NCBI GenBank assembly: GCA_965227695.1
Contig: OZ245760.1
Span: 1,922,001 to 1,986,000 of the forward strand
Origin: UBA1858 sp965227695
GTDB lineage: Bacteria; Pseudomonadota; Gammaproteobacteria; UBA4575
Reading direction: 5' to 3'
Length of the DNA stretch: 64,000 nucleotides
The notes under the pieces are model-generated. The model worked only from the letters and a program-made list of their open reading frames with translations. It had not been told where the DNA came from and ran no database searches. Every line of letters begins with the position of its first letter. Positions within the stretch are counted from its first letter, which is position 1. The translations under genes were made by a program, and so were the position numbers. This document shows positions 34,859 to 45,080 of this stretch, in pieces.

Positions 34859-35596
34859 ATGAAACAGGAAATAAATTTCCGGATGCTGTCTTATAATATT
34901 CACAAAGGCATTGGTGGCGTAGACCGCAAATATGAACTAGCAAGAATAATCAGTACTATTGACTATTATCAACCGGGTATTGTGCTCCTTCAAGAGGTAG
35001 ACGATGGTGTACCTCGCTCACGAAATCATAAACAGGTTGATTTGATTGCGAGCAGCCTTGGCTATGATTATCAGGCATTTCAGGCAAATGTGTTTTTACG
35101 CAAAGGATGTTATGGAAATGCTATTATAAGTCACTATCCAATCACCGATCATCTGGATATCGATTTAACCGTCCCCCCCAAAAAACGCAGGCGCGGACTG
35201 GCCATACAATTTGAAATTAACAATGAAACGTTTTCTCGATCAATTACGCTTGTTAATGTACATTTAGGACTTGCCGCCTTCGAGCGAGCTATTCAACTTC
35301 AGAAATTGACTCAACACCCATACGTCTCCAGCCTGTCTCCGGATCAGCCAATTTTACTTGGCGGTGATTTTAATGACGTGTGGCAAAATCTATGCAAGAA
35401 AGTGCTTAATGCCCATGGGTTTGTATCAGCGCTTGGCAAAGCAAAAACATATCCCGCGGTGTACCCATCTCGTGCGCTTGATCGGGTGTTTCACCGCGGG
35501 TGTCTCAAGGTCGATAATGCATTTGTTGGCCACACAAAATTAGTGCGTGCAGCTTCTGATCATTTGCCAGTGATTGTAGACTTCTCCGTATTCTAA
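34859..35596 (+). CDS. Endonuclease/exonuclease/phosphatase-family protein (YbhP-like)
   Basis: 245-residue EEP-fold metal-dependent phosphoesterase. Motifs: SYNIHKG near the start, LLQEVDDG (metal-binding Glu), VNVHLGL (catalytic His), GGDFND (Asp/Asn) and SDHLPVIVDF (terminal Asp-His). It lies 12 bp upstream of the cardiolipin synthase gene; in E. coli ybhP and clsB are likewise adjacent, so this pair is conserved and the substrate may be a phospholipid or its head group. No signal peptide; cytoplasmic. Confidence 0.88.
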   Translation: MKQEINFRMLSYNIHKGIGGVDRKYELARIISTIDYYQPGIVLLQEVDDGVPRSRNHKQVDLIASSLGYDYQAFQANVFLRKGCYGNAIISHYPITDHLDIDLTVPPKKRRRGLAIQFEINNETFSRSITLVNVHLGLAAFERAIQLQKLTQHPYVSSLSPDQPILLGGDFNDVWQNLCKKVLNAHGFVSALGKAKTYPAVYPSRALDRVFHRGCLKVDNAFVGHTKLVRAASDHLPVIVDFSVF

Positions 35597-35608
35597 TAAG
35601 CTGTTTTT

Positions 35609-37048
35609 ATGACATTTTGGCAGTTAACCACGATATTAATTCATACGATTATTGCACCACTCACAGTCGGTCACGCACTGCTATATAAACGTGATTCAAG
35701 AGCTGCTCTGGGTTGGGTCAGTGTTTGTATTTTTTTCCCAGTAGTTGGACCTTTTTTATACTTTCTGTTTGGAATAAACCGAATACGTTCACGTGCAGAG
35801 AATTTGCATGATAAAGATCTCGCGCGGGTATTATTTGGTTTTGAAAGAGGTGAAGGTGCAAAACCAATTTCACCCTCTCAGAACAAAAGTTCATTTTCCG
35901 CTGAACTTCAGTCAATTGCGAATCTGACAGATTCATTGGTCGATTTTCCATTAGCACCTGATAACCAGGTAACTTTACTTAAAAATGGCGAAGAAGCCTA
36001 CCCTGTCATGCTGCAGGCAATTAAACATGCACGATCTTCTGTTTATTTAATGTCTTATATTCTGGAAACAAACAGAACAGGCCAATTGTTTATAGATGCT
36101 TTAAAAAAAGCCAACAAACGGGGTATTGATGTCAAAGTGATTATTGACGGACTTGGCGATATGTATTCTTTTCCCAGAGCAAGTCGACTTTTAAAAAAAT
36201 CAGGTATCAAAGTCGCACGCTTCTTGCCTCTATCACTATGGCCGCCCTCATTACATATCAATTTGCGCAATCACAGAAAACTGCTCATCATAGATGATGA
36301 AGTCGCATTTTCAGGCGGCATGAATATTGGTGACCGTCATTTAGCGGAAGATACAGAGAACACTAATCGTACACAGGATATCCATTTTAAATTTTGTGGC
36401 CCGGTATTGAAACAATTCCATGATGTATTTGCTGAGACCTGGAAGTTCACAACAGAAGAAAATTTTACAGAATTCTCAGGCAACTTAAATAGCATTGGTG
36501 ATACGTCATGCAGAGTTATCGTAGATGGGCCTGACAAGAATCTTGATAAACTTGAACTCACAATGATTGGGGCTATATCCGCTGCAAAGCATTCGGTACG
36601 CATTATTACCCCGTACTTTCTTCCATCAAGAGAGATGATTTCTGCACTTAGGACATCTTCAATGAAAGGGGTAGATGTGCATATCATATTACCTGCTAAA
36701 AGCAATTTACCTTATGTTCAATGGGCAACCCACAATATGCTGGCTGAATTGCTAATATTCAGTATCCGCATATCCAAGCAACCAGAGCCCTTTTCTCACA
36801 CAAAACTTTTAATTATTGATCATAGCTATGCCATTGTCGGTTCTGCAAATATAGATCCTCGCAGCCTGAGATTAAATTTCGAAATTGGTATCGAGATTTA
36901 TAACAGAGAAAGACTGGACTATTTATTAGATTATTTTTCGCAGATAGAAGGTGTATCTGAACCATATATCCAAAAAGAGCTGGACGGGCGACGACTTATA
37001 GTTCGCTTGCGTGATGCCATATGCTGGCTGTTCTCACCGTACTTGTAA
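35609..37048 (+). CDS. cls: Cardiolipin synthase (phospholipase D superfamily)
   Basis: Makes cardiolipin at the inner membrane from two phosphatidylglycerols or PG and PE. 479 residues: two N-terminal membrane helices (about 3-22 and 33-52), then two PLD domains with HKD motifs NHRKLLIIDD (about 222-231) and SHTKLLIIDH (about 392-401), each followed by the GGMN/GSANID loop. The N-terminal helices make it ClsA-like in architecture although it pairs with a YbhP-like gene as ClsB does in E. coli. Co-transcribed with the EEP gene by spacing. Confidence 0.93.
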   Translation: MTFWQLTTILIHTIIAPLTVGHALLYKRDSRAALGWVSVCIFFPVVGPFLYFLFGINRIRSRAENLHDKDLARVLFGFERGEGAKPISPSQNKSSFSAELQSIANLTDSLVDFPLAPDNQVTLLKNGEEAYPVMLQAIKHARSSVYLMSYILETNRTGQLFIDALKKANKRGIDVKVIIDGLGDMYSFPRASRLLKKSGIKVARFLPLSLWPPSLHINLRNHRKLLIIDDEVAFSGGMNIGDRHLAEDTENTNRTQDIHFKFCGPVLKQFHDVFAETWKFTTEENFTEFSGNLNSIGDTSCRVIVDGPDKNLDKLELTMIGAISAAKHSVRIITPYFLPSREMISALRTSSMKGVDVHIILPAKSNLPYVQWATHNMLAELLIFSIRISKQPEPFSHTKLLIIDHSYAIVGSANIDPRSLRLNFEIGIEIYNRERLDYLLDYFSQIEGVSEPYIQKELDGRRLIVRLRDAICWLFSPYL

Positions 37049-37374
37049 TCGCGCCATCATTCTGAATATCCCCTGGATTTACGCCCTTACCCGAGATAAT
37101 TTGTCATATAGATGAAAAATCCGCTTGATTGATATAGATTGCAATGGCAGTTTACCTTAATTATCTAGACAGTAGACAATTCTTCTGAAATATAATCTTT
37201 ATCACCTATTTCTGACCAGGGAAAAGACTGGTTTGCAGCGTCTCAAGCTCACAACGAACCATGCTCAACCAAATAACCTGTGTTATAAGCCAGTTTAATT
37301 CAAAATAACATGATTTTACTTTAGTTGGGTTGCAGAACACATGCGAAAGTATTAATTCAGCAAATATAAATATT
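37049..37374. other. Intergenic region between convergent cls and acs genes
   Basis: About 325 bp without a recognisable gene, terminator hairpin or repeat. Confidence 0.4.
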
Positions 37375-39312
37375 TTATTTATTGAGTCTATTAACGATTA
37401 TATCATCAACGACACTTGGATCAGCAAGTGTTGAAGTATCTCCCAGGTCAGCCACTTCATTTTCAGCAACTTTGCGTAAAATTCTACGCATGATTTTACC
37501 TGAACGTGTTTTTGGCAATCCCGGAGCCCATTGAATAAAGTCCGGTTTAGCAAAAGATCCTATCTCTTTGCTAACTAAATGAATAAGCTCTTGTTTAATT
37601 TCATCATTCGGCTCAATGCCAACCATAGGTGTGACATAACAGTAAATGGCCTGTCCTTTAATATCATGTGGGCATCCTACGACCGCCGCTTCAGCAACAC
37701 ACTTATGCAAAACTAATGCACTTTCTACTTCTGCAGTGCCTAATCGATGACCAGATATGTTAAGTACATCATCTACTCGGCCTGTAATCCAATAGTAACC
37801 ATCTTGATCACGACGACATCCATCACCACTGAAATAATAGCCTGGGAATTGTGAAAAATAAGTGTCAATAAAACGCTGATGATCTCCATAAACTGTGCGC
37901 ATTTGGCCGGGCCAGGGGAATTTAATCGCTAAATTTCCCTGGCATTCTCCATCAAGTTCATTGCCATTATCATCTAAAATAACCGGTTGAATACCAAAAA
38001 ATGGCAATGCTGCTGATCCTGGCTTTAAAATACTGGCTCCCGGTAGAGGTGTGATCATATGACCTCCTGTTTCTGTTTGCCACCAGGTATCAACGATCGG
38101 ACAACGACTATTTCCAACTACATGATAGTACCACTCCCACGCTTCAGGATTAATTGGCTCACCGACAGTGCCAAGTAAACGCAAGCTACTTCGACTTGTT
38201 TGATTAACAAAGTCATTACCCAGCGCCATAAGAGCGCGTATCGCGGTCGGTGCCGTATAAAATGATTTGACTTCATGTTTGTCAATAATTTGCCAAAAAC
38301 GACTTCCATCCGGATAGTTAGGTACGCCTTCAAACATCAAGGTAGTCGCTCCATTACAGAGCGGACCATAAACAATATATGTATGCCCTGTTACCCAGCC
38401 GACATCAGCACTACACCAATATACTTCATTATCTTGATAATCAAATACATATTTATGAGTAATAGCGGCATAGAGGAGATATCCACCAGTAGTATGCATA
38501 ACACCTTTAGGTTTTCCTGTAGAGCCAGATGTATAAAGTATAAATAAAGGGTCTTCTGCCTGCATGATTTCAGGTTCACACTCTGGCCTCTCACTGTCTA
38601 CAATCAGGTGATACCAGCAGTCTCTGTGCTCATTCCATGAAATATCTGCCCCTGTACGTTTCACCACAATAACAGTATTTACGTTTGGACAGTCTTGTAA
38701 TGCTTGATCCGTATTTTTTTTGAGAGGGACTGGCTTACCACCGCGGATACCTTGATCCGCAGTGATGACAGTTTGACAATCTGAATCCAATATTCTATCT
38801 CGCAGAGCATCTGGCGAAAAACCGCCAAAAACAACAGAATGAACTGCACCAATTCTTGTGCATGCTAACATCGAAATTGCTGCTTGTGGAATCATTGGCA
38901 TGTATATGCAAACACGATCACCTTTTTTTACTCCACGTTTTTTTAATGCATTTGATAACTTGCAAACTTCAGAATGTAATTCATTATACGTGATATACTT
39001 TTCATTATCCGGATCATCACCTTCCCAAATAATTGCTGCCTCATTACCGCGACTCTGCAAATGCCGATCGATGCAATTGTAACAAACATTTAAAGTCGCG
39101 CCTTCAAACCATCGAATATATGCTTTATGATAGTTCCAATCTAATACGTTAGACCATTTTGCAAACCAACTAACAAATTTATCTGCCTGCTCCGCCCAAA
39201 ACTTTTCTGGGTTTTCAATAGATGCTTGATACATGGTCTCATATGATGACTTATCGATATGCGCAGAAGAAGCAAAATTTTTAGGCACTGGATATACTTT
39301 TACTTCAGACAT
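37375..39312 (-). CDS. acs: Acetyl-CoA synthetase
   Basis: Activates acetate with ATP and CoA to acetyl-CoA via acetyl-AMP. 645 residues, near the usual 650. AMP-binding signature YTSGSTGKPKGVMHT, WWQTETGG and the C-terminal GLPKTRSGKIMRRIL with the regulatory, acetylatable Lys are present. ATG 39312 has CGGAG seven bases upstream. It is last in the leftward amide run, 24 bp after the VWA-protein gene; it would consume the acetate released from acetamide by AmiE, which explains its location. Confidence 0.96.
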   Translation of the reverse strand: MSEVKVYPVPKNFASSAHIDKSSYETMYQASIENPEKFWAEQADKFVSWFAKWSNVLDWNYHKAYIRWFEGATLNVCYNCIDRHLQSRGNEAAIIWEGDDPDNEKYITYNELHSEVCKLSNALKKRGVKKGDRVCIYMPMIPQAAISMLACTRIGAVHSVVFGGFSPDALRDRILDSDCQTVITADQGIRGGKPVPLKKNTDQALQDCPNVNTVIVVKRTGADISWNEHRDCWYHLIVDSERPECEPEIMQAEDPLFILYTSGSTGKPKGVMHTTGGYLLYAAITHKYVFDYQDNEVYWCSADVGWVTGHTYIVYGPLCNGATTLMFEGVPNYPDGSRFWQIIDKHEVKSFYTAPTAIRALMALGNDFVNQTSRSSLRLLGTVGEPINPEAWEWYYHVVGNSRCPIVDTWWQTETGGHMITPLPGASILKPGSAALPFFGIQPVILDDNGNELDGECQGNLAIKFPWPGQMRTVYGDHQRFIDTYFSQFPGYYFSGDGCRRDQDGYYWITGRVDDVLNISGHRLGTAEVESALVLHKCVAEAAVVGCPHDIKGQAIYCYVTPMVGIEPNDEIKQELIHLVSKEIGSFAKPDFIQWAPGLPKTRSGKIMRRILRKVAENEVADLGDTSTLADPSVVDDIIVNRLNK

Positions 39313-39336
39313 AGTTTTACTCCGATATAATTTATT

Positions 39337-41637
39337 TTATGCAGTTAACCTCAGATATAACATTGGCAATCGCTCTGGAAGGCGTTCAATTCTATCAATA
39401 ATAGTAAAATTCTTTTTGCCAAATATACTATTTAAGTAACTATCTCCACCAGAGTCTAAACCGACACAAAAATTATCAATACCTATACGAGACATTGAAC
39501 GAACGACTTTACGTGCATCTTCAACCAGATATTGCTTATCATTCACATCAATATCAGAAGGTTCACCGTCTGTTATAACAAGTAATAGTCTTCTATGAGT
39601 ATGTTGGGATATCAAATCATTCATCGCATGCCTCATAGCAGTCCCAATACGCGTAGACAATTTGCCTTTCAACCCGGCCAGATGAGCATGCGCGGTTGAG
39701 TCATAAGGCGATTTAAAGTTTTTAATACGATAATAATGAACATCTTCTTTACCATCTGAACAGAATGCTGATATAGCAAATGGATCGTCTAGTTCAGACA
39801 TTGCATATGCGAGCAAGCTGGTCGCCTGAACTTCCAGTTCCAGAATAGTTGTATCAGCATTCTGTACTTTATCATTGGTTGAATTTGAGATATCGAGCAA
39901 AACTAAAACCGACAAATCACGATGTTTACGCTCTGTTGTACTATAGATACGTGGATCAGGTGCCTGGCGCATTCTTAAACTCATTGCTGCGTTAATACAG
40001 GCATCCAAGTCTAGTGATTCACCTACATTTTGGTGATGTAACCTTTCTGGTAGACTTACTTTAGCTGCTTCTATTAGATTTCTTATTTTTTTTATCAGAT
40101 CTGAATGTTTTTCAAGGATGCGACTTATTTTATGAGCATCACCAAATTCGGGATAATATTCAATTATACAACACCAGTCTGGCCTCTCATTACCGGTTAT
40201 GTAATCATATTCCGGGTATCTGACAACGATATTTGACTCAAGATTGTCTTTTTCTTCGCTTTCCCGCGCATCATAGTGCTGTTCAATATCATCATCTTTA
40301 CGCGGATTATTCTCATTGGATGCAGTGTCAGATTCAGTCTCATTTCTATTTCTTTGAATTGCTTCAATAAATATTCCCTGGTCTTCTTCATCTTCCTGTT
40401 GATCTCCAAAATCCCATAATCCAAGATTATCATCCCTGTAGGGTGGCTCAACTACATATGTCTTGGCATTAAACTGAGCCCTTAACTGCCCAAGATCATT
40501 ACCTAGTAACACACCAATATTTCTGCACATATCTGATTGATTGAAGTCATTACCGGAGTCAAAAAACATTTCTCGTCCTTTTTGTACCCATCCATTTGAA
40601 TCCTGATATTTTATATCGATCAAAGCTCTTGATAGTCGAGCTAGCAAGAGTGGTACAAGTTGAGGGCCTGTAGATTTGGCAACATGAAAAGGTAACCATA
40701 ATTTTCGCAATCCAGGATATTCTTGCATTGCCAAATGCTCTACGCGTGCATCCTCAAGCAATGATACAAGCGCGATTTGAATTGGTTTTAATTCTCCAAG
40801 CTTGAATTTGTGTTTCGAGAATTTCAAATGCGCACCTATATGTGCAAAACCGGCTCGAAAGATTTGTTCTGCCTGCGCACCGTGATATCCGGGAAATACT
40901 TCTGGTACCAGAACAACTCCATTCGATACAGTCATACGTCTTGAAGATAACGGTGATATAGAAGGAGGCAAATTTCGCACAGGAGGTTGTAATTGCCATA
41001 ATGCGATTAAATATAATTTAAGTCGTTTTTCCAGATCAGTAAAAACAACATCGCCTGCCTCATGTCGCAGCCACTTTTCTGACTCTGGATCTATGAATGT
41101 AAAATATTCAATTTGCCTTGATGTATCGTTGGCTGTTGAACGCAATCCGGCTAAAATCCATGACCGGAACTGTTGAGGAGTTAATATTGATAATATTTTG
41201 TGTGTGCGCTCCAACACCGGTAATACAGCTTCTGGTGCTTCTTTAATCAATTGATCTATGATATTGAGCCAGGTGTTAAATCCATCATAGGATTTTGTTT
41301 CAACAGCCACTGTTACTGCAATTTTTGGCAGCATTTCTGCTGCTGCCCGATTTATTTTAATCGCTGCCAGTGAAACGACAGATGCAAGATTAATAGCAGC
41401 ATCCGCATTTATTGGTTGTACAATTTTTGGCGAATACCGAATGTATGATAGCGGTATTATTTTACCATAACCGGCATCTGATAATTTATGACAGGCAGTC
41501 TCCCAATCGGAGATATGTTCATTTGGGAAATACTTTTTACCTTCTTGAATTAGCTTTATTTTCTCTGCTTCATAGGCGAATTTATCGTCATTTTTAGGAG
41601 TAACGACATCTTTGCCATAGGTTGGAGGTGAGCCCAC
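39337..41637 (-). CDS. VWA-domain protein of the CbbO/NorD family
   Basis: 766-residue partner protein of MoxR-type ATPases. The C-terminal von Willebrand A domain (from about 575) has a full MIDAS: DISNS near residue 580, the Thr of GTAMR and the Asp of ITDGEPSD. A long acidic, low-complexity linker (about 400-460, Glu/Asp/Asn-rich) precedes it. GTG 41635-41637 is the start, with GAGG six bases upstream and no suitable ATG. It follows the ATPase gene by 8 bp. CbbO recruits the CbbQ ATPase to Rubisco; here no Rubisco is near, and the amide operon suggests another client, possibly the amidase or transporter. Confidence 0.9.
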   Translation of the reverse strand: MGSPPTYGKDVVTPKNDDKFAYEAEKIKLIQEGKKYFPNEHISDWETACHKLSDAGYGKIIPLSYIRYSPKIVQPINADAAINLASVVSLAAIKINRAAAEMLPKIAVTVAVETKSYDGFNTWLNIIDQLIKEAPEAVLPVLERTHKILSILTPQQFRSWILAGLRSTANDTSRQIEYFTFIDPESEKWLRHEAGDVVFTDLEKRLKLYLIALWQLQPPVRNLPPSISPLSSRRMTVSNGVVLVPEVFPGYHGAQAEQIFRAGFAHIGAHLKFSKHKFKLGELKPIQIALVSLLEDARVEHLAMQEYPGLRKLWLPFHVAKSTGPQLVPLLLARLSRALIDIKYQDSNGWVQKGREMFFDSGNDFNQSDMCRNIGVLLGNDLGQLRAQFNAKTYVVEPPYRDDNLGLWDFGDQQEDEEDQGIFIEAIQRNRNETESDTASNENNPRKDDDIEQHYDARESEEKDNLESNIVVRYPEYDYITGNERPDWCCIIEYYPEFGDAHKISRILEKHSDLIKKIRNLIEAAKVSLPERLHHQNVGESLDLDACINAAMSLRMRQAPDPRIYSTTERKHRDLSVLVLLDISNSTNDKVQNADTTILELEVQATSLLAYAMSELDDPFAISAFCSDGKEDVHYYRIKNFKSPYDSTAHAHLAGLKGKLSTRIGTAMRHAMNDLISQHTHRRLLLVITDGEPSDIDVNDKQYLVEDARKVVRSMSRIGIDNFCVGLDSGGDSYLNSIFGKKNFTIIDRIERLPERLPMLYLRLTA

Positions 41638-41645
41638 AATTTACC

Positions 41646-42443
41646 TCATGAACATGCAGCAATCGCTGAATTCAGTGCATTGCGAATATCTTGATCATCT
41701 GTAATAGGTAAAACGAGTGCTACCTCACAAGCTTCTGCTAATGATATACCCTGAGATATCAGCTGAGCTGCATAGATCAACATGCGTGTAGATACACCCT
41801 CTTCTAAACCATGACCTTTCAGGTTTCTGGATTTTTCTGAAATAGTTACGAGTAACCTGGCTATAGGCAAGTCTATTCCAGTCTCATGTACAATAATATT
41901 TGCCTCATCATCCGGTTTTGGGTAACCGAATTCAATTGCACCAAATCTTTGTTTTGTTGACTCTTTCAAGTCTTTCAGGACACTTTGATAGCCAGGATTG
42001 TAAGATATAACAATCTGAAAGTCAGGATGCGCTTTAACTACTTCATTTTTCTTTTCAAGAGAGAGAATTCTACGGTCATCAGTCAAGGAATGAATGACAA
42101 CACTTGTATCCTGCCTTGCTTCAACAATCTCATCCAGGTAACAGATAGCACCATGTCTTACTGCCAATGTTAATGGTCCATCATGCCAGACTGTTCCATC
42201 AGCATCCAGTAGGTAACGGCCAACAAGGTCCGACGCAGTCATATCTTCATGACAGGAAACTGTTATAAGTGGCTTTTTTAACCTCCAGGCCATATATTCA
42301 ACAAATCGCGTTTTACCACATCCAGTCGGTCCTTTAAGCATCATTGGCATTCGGCTTGAATATGCAGCCTCAAACAACTCAATTTCATTATGAGTTGGCG
42401 AGTAGAAAGGCTCAGTTGTAATTAGATAGCTGTTCAGATTCAT
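41646..42443 (-). CDS. MoxR-type AAA+ ATPase of the CbbQ/NirQ/NorQ family
   Basis: 265-residue AAA+ ATPase that remodels client enzymes together with a VWA partner. Walker A GPTGCGKT at 38-45, Walker B CYLDE at 101-105, sensor-1 region VISYNPGYQ, and the C-terminal CbbQ/NorQ extension. Length and the ASDLVGRYLL segment fit CbbQ/NorQ. It begins 98 bp after the amidase gene, with a stable hairpin between, and is directly followed by its VWA partner. In this operon it may mature or reactivate an amide-pathway enzyme; that is inference from position. Confidence 0.92.
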   Translation of the reverse strand: MNLNSYLITTEPFYSPTHNEIELFEAAYSSRMPMMLKGPTGCGKTRFVEYMAWRLKKPLITVSCHEDMTASDLVGRYLLDADGTVWHDGPLTLAVRHGAICYLDEIVEARQDTSVVIHSLTDDRRILSLEKKNEVVKAHPDFQIVISYNPGYQSVLKDLKESTKQRFGAIEFGYPKPDDEANIIVHETGIDLPIARLLVTISEKSRNLKGHGLEEGVSTRMLIYAAQLISQGISLAEACEVALVLPITDDQDIRNALNSAIAACS

Positions 42444-42494
42444 AGTACGTATCTAATTTGCATGATTGAATTAATATCAAATAATCAGACAAAT

Positions 42495-42525
42495 GCAGCG
42501 AAGGTGATAACCCTACCCTCGCTGC
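42495..42525. terminator. Hairpin between amiE and the MoxR ATPase gene
   Basis: GCAGCGA (42495-42501) and TCGCTGC (42519-42525), extended inside by about four more pairs. In the operon direction it is followed by ATTTGTC, only a weak T-run, so it probably reduces rather than stops read-through, or protects the amiE mRNA 3' end. Confidence 0.5.
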
Positions 42526-42541
42526 TTTTGTATATCTGATA

Positions 42542-43576
42542 TTAGCGATGTGTTTTAGGATTCGGTATCCCTTCTATTTCACACTCATCTGTACCAACCG
42601 TCGTACGTGTGAATGACTCAACCATTTCACGCGCTGCATCCGGGTCGGTAACCCACTTCTTATAAAACTCATAAGGACATTCAGCAACACCTTTATCCCC
42701 TTCTCCTGAATTAATTTTACCTGTATATCCTCTATGTAAAAGTTTAAACAAATGGTTTTGTGACTGCTGATTCTTACGTGCATCTCTTATCAATGAGACT
42801 GACAAGTTGGCATATTGAATGCCCATGTCTTCCTCAGCACATGCACCTAATGTCCTTCCATCAAATCCTATAATGGATGAATATCCAAAATATGAATAAA
42901 CACCATCAAATCCTGTAGCATTAGCAACTGCAACATAAGTGTTATTCATCCAGGCCATCGCTTTTGCAACAAGTACTTGTTGTTCTTTAGATGGATACAT
43001 GTAGCCCTGACATCTGACTATAAGTTCAGCACCACGCATTGCGCAATCACGCCAAATTTCCGGGTAATTACCATCATCGCAGATGATCAGGCTAATTTTT
43101 AAGCCTTTAGGACCTTCAGATACATAAGTACAGTTACCCGGATACCAACCTTCAATCGGAACCCATGGCATAATTTTGCGATATTTTTGAACAATCTCAC
43201 CCTGATCATTCATTAGGATAAGCGTGTTGTAAGGTGCCTTATTTGGGTGTTCTTCATGACGTTCCCCAGTCAAGGAAAATACACCCCAGGTTTTGGCATT
43301 TCTACATGCTTCGGCAAAAATTTCAGTTTCTTCACCCGGGCATGAGGATGCGGTTTCATACATTTCTTTTTCATCATACATAATGCCATGTGTACTATAT
43401 TCCGGGAAAATAACCAAATCCATTCCAGGAAGGCCAACTTTCATTCCCTCAACCATTGATGCAATATTCTTTGCATTCTCAATCACTTCAGCTTTTGTAT
43501 GTAGCCGGGGCATTTTATAGTTAACAACCGCAACACCCACGGTATCTTTACTGCTTGATATATCACCATGATACAT
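42542..43576 (-). CDS. amiE: Aliphatic amidase AmiE
   Basis: Hydrolyses short aliphatic amides such as acetamide to the acid and ammonia in the cytoplasm. 344 residues, closely similar throughout to the Pseudomonas aeruginosa enzyme by recognition (MYHGDISSSKDTVGVAVVNY start). The nitrilase-superfamily triad is complete and at the same positions: E59, K134 and C166. GGAGG lies six bases before the ATG. It follows the last transporter gene by 47 bp and precedes the MoxR/VWA pair. Preferred substrate could be acetamide, propionamide or formamide; acs in the same run favours acetamide. Confidence 0.96.
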   Translation of the reverse strand: MYHGDISSSKDTVGVAVVNYKMPRLHTKAEVIENAKNIASMVEGMKVGLPGMDLVIFPEYSTHGIMYDEKEMYETASSCPGEETEIFAEACRNAKTWGVFSLTGERHEEHPNKAPYNTLILMNDQGEIVQKYRKIMPWVPIEGWYPGNCTYVSEGPKGLKISLIICDDGNYPEIWRDCAMRGAELIVRCQGYMYPSKEQQVLVAKAMAWMNNTYVAVANATGFDGVYSYFGYSSIIGFDGRTLGACAEEDMGIQYANLSVSLIRDARKNQQSQNHLFKLLHRGYTGKINSGEGDKGVAECPYEFYKKWVTDPDAAREMVESFTRTTVGTDECEIEGIPNPKTHR

Positions 43577-43623
43577 ATTAATTCCTCCACAAAAATATTA
43601 ATTTTAATAACACTTCATCAACA

Positions 43624-44319
43624 TTAAACTGATAAATGCTTGTGAACCAGATCATCAGTCAAAGTATTAATTTTACCTTCTGCTGCAACATACCCATTGT
43701 CTAATATTGCAAAAAGTTGAGATGCTCTTCTGGCAAACTCTACATTTTGTTCAACTAAAACAATTGTCATGCCGTGATTATTGTTTAAGTCGATAAGCAC
43801 CTCCTCAATTTTTTCAACTATATTTGGCTGTATACCTTCTGTAGGTTCATCCAATAGTATGACTTTAGGCTGAGTTAATAGAGCTCTTCCTATTGCCAGC
43901 TGCTGTTGCTGACCACCAGATAAGTCACCGCCTGGTCGGTTTAAAAATTCTTTTAATATCGGAAATAACTCATATATCCATTCATTTATCTCATCTTTTT
44001 TTTCATTAGATGCAAATGTTCCTACTGTTAAGTTCTCACGCACCGTGAATCGAGGCAGTATGCCGCGACCTTGTGGAACATATCCAATGCCAGCTTTTGC
44101 TCTTTCATGTGTTTTAAATTTATTTATTTCGATATCGTCAAGCATGATACTTCCTGTTATACGATCCATTAGGCCAATTATTGCTCGCATCAAAGAAGTC
44201 TTACCTACACCGTTTCTTCCAATAATCGAAATAAATTCTCCACTTCCAACACGCAAATTGATATTTTGTATTGCACAACTATTCCCATAAAATGCATTAA
44301 CAGCAGTCAGTTCAAGCAT
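43624..44319 (-). CDS. Branched-chain/urea/amide-type ABC transporter ATP-binding subunit (LivF/UrtE-like)
   Basis: 231 residues. Walker A GRNGVGKTS, signature LSGGQQQQLAIGRAL and Walker B VILLDEPTEG are intact. The EPTEGIQPNIV segment is typical of the UrtE/FmdF branch. Overlaps the preceding ATPase gene by 8 bp. Second nucleotide-binding subunit of the five-gene importer of this operon. Confidence 0.93.
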   Translation of the reverse strand: MLELTAVNAFYGNSCAIQNINLRVGSGEFISIIGRNGVGKTSLMRAIIGLMDRITGSIMLDDIEINKFKTHERAKAGIGYVPQGRGILPRFTVRENLTVGTFASNEKKDEINEWIYELFPILKEFLNRPGGDLSGGQQQQLAIGRALLTQPKVILLDEPTEGIQPNIVEKIEEVLIDLNNNHGMTIVLVEQNVEFARRASQLFAILDNGYVAAEGKINTLTDDLVHKHLSV

Positions 44320-45067
44320 TAGTTATGCCTCCTGAACCAAGGTATGCTTCTTTAACATCTTCATTTGTCTCAATATCTTTTACTGTACCTTCTGCAAGAA
44401 TTTTCCCTTGATGCATCACTGAGATAAAATCACCGATTTCTTTGACAAATCCCATATCATGTTCAACAACGACTAATGTATGTTGTTTTTTTAGTTCCAA
44501 AAAGAGTTGCGCAGTCTTGTATGTTTCTTGACGTGTCATTCCGGCTGTAGGTTCATCCATGAGAATTAGTCTTGGGTTCTGAGCAACTAAAAGTGCTATT
44601 TCTAGCCACTGAGTTTGACCATGTGAGAGATACCCGGCTAATACATCCAAGTGCTCGTGCAAATTAACCATCAGAGCTAATTCATCAATGCTATCTTTAT
44701 ATTCACCTAGTCCAAATCTGAACAAGTTAGATAAAACTTTAGTATTTTTAGAATTAGCAACTTCAAGATTTTGTCTTACGGTCAACTCATGAAAAACACT
44801 CGGTATTTGGAATTTTCTGCCAATACCAATTCTGGCTATTTGATGTTCCTGCATATGTTTAATGCTTTTTGACTCAAAATATACATCCCCTGAACTAACT
44901 TTAATTTTCCCACAGATAATATCTAAAGCAGTCGTTTTGCCTGCACCATTTGGTCCAATAAGACAGCGTAATTCACCTTCTTTAACTGAAAAGTTTAATC
45001 CATCCAAAGCATGAAACCCGTTAAAGTTTACGATAACATTTGCCAGTTTTAGCTGTTGACTATTCAT
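44312..45067 (-). CDS. HAAT-family ABC transporter ATP-binding subunit (LivG/UrtD-like)
   Basis: 251 residues with Walker A GPNGAGKTT, a signature reduced to LSHGQTQWLEIA (SHGQ instead of SGGQ, as usual in UrtD-type subunits) and Walker B LILMDEPTAGM. Starts 13 bp after the upstream permease gene and overlaps the next gene by 8 bp. It would pair with the LivF/UrtE-like ATPase as the heterodimeric motor. Confidence 0.93.
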   Translation of the reverse strand: MNSQQLKLANVIVNFNGFHALDGLNFSVKEGELRCLIGPNGAGKTTALDIICGKIKVSSGDVYFESKSIKHMQEHQIARIGIGRKFQIPSVFHELTVRQNLEVANSKNTKVLSNLFRFGLGEYKDSIDELALMVNLHEHLDVLAGYLSHGQTQWLEIALLVAQNPRLILMDEPTAGMTRQETYKTAQLFLELKKQHTLVVVEHDMGFVKEIGDFISVMHQGKILAEGTVKDIETNEDVKEAYLGSGGITNA

Positions 45068-45080
45068 TTAATTTAATATC

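Noticed and set aside
39337..42443. CbbQ/CbbO as Rubisco activase
   Set aside because: No Rubisco, carboxysome or cbb gene is in the window; the genes sit in the amide run, so only the family name is used.
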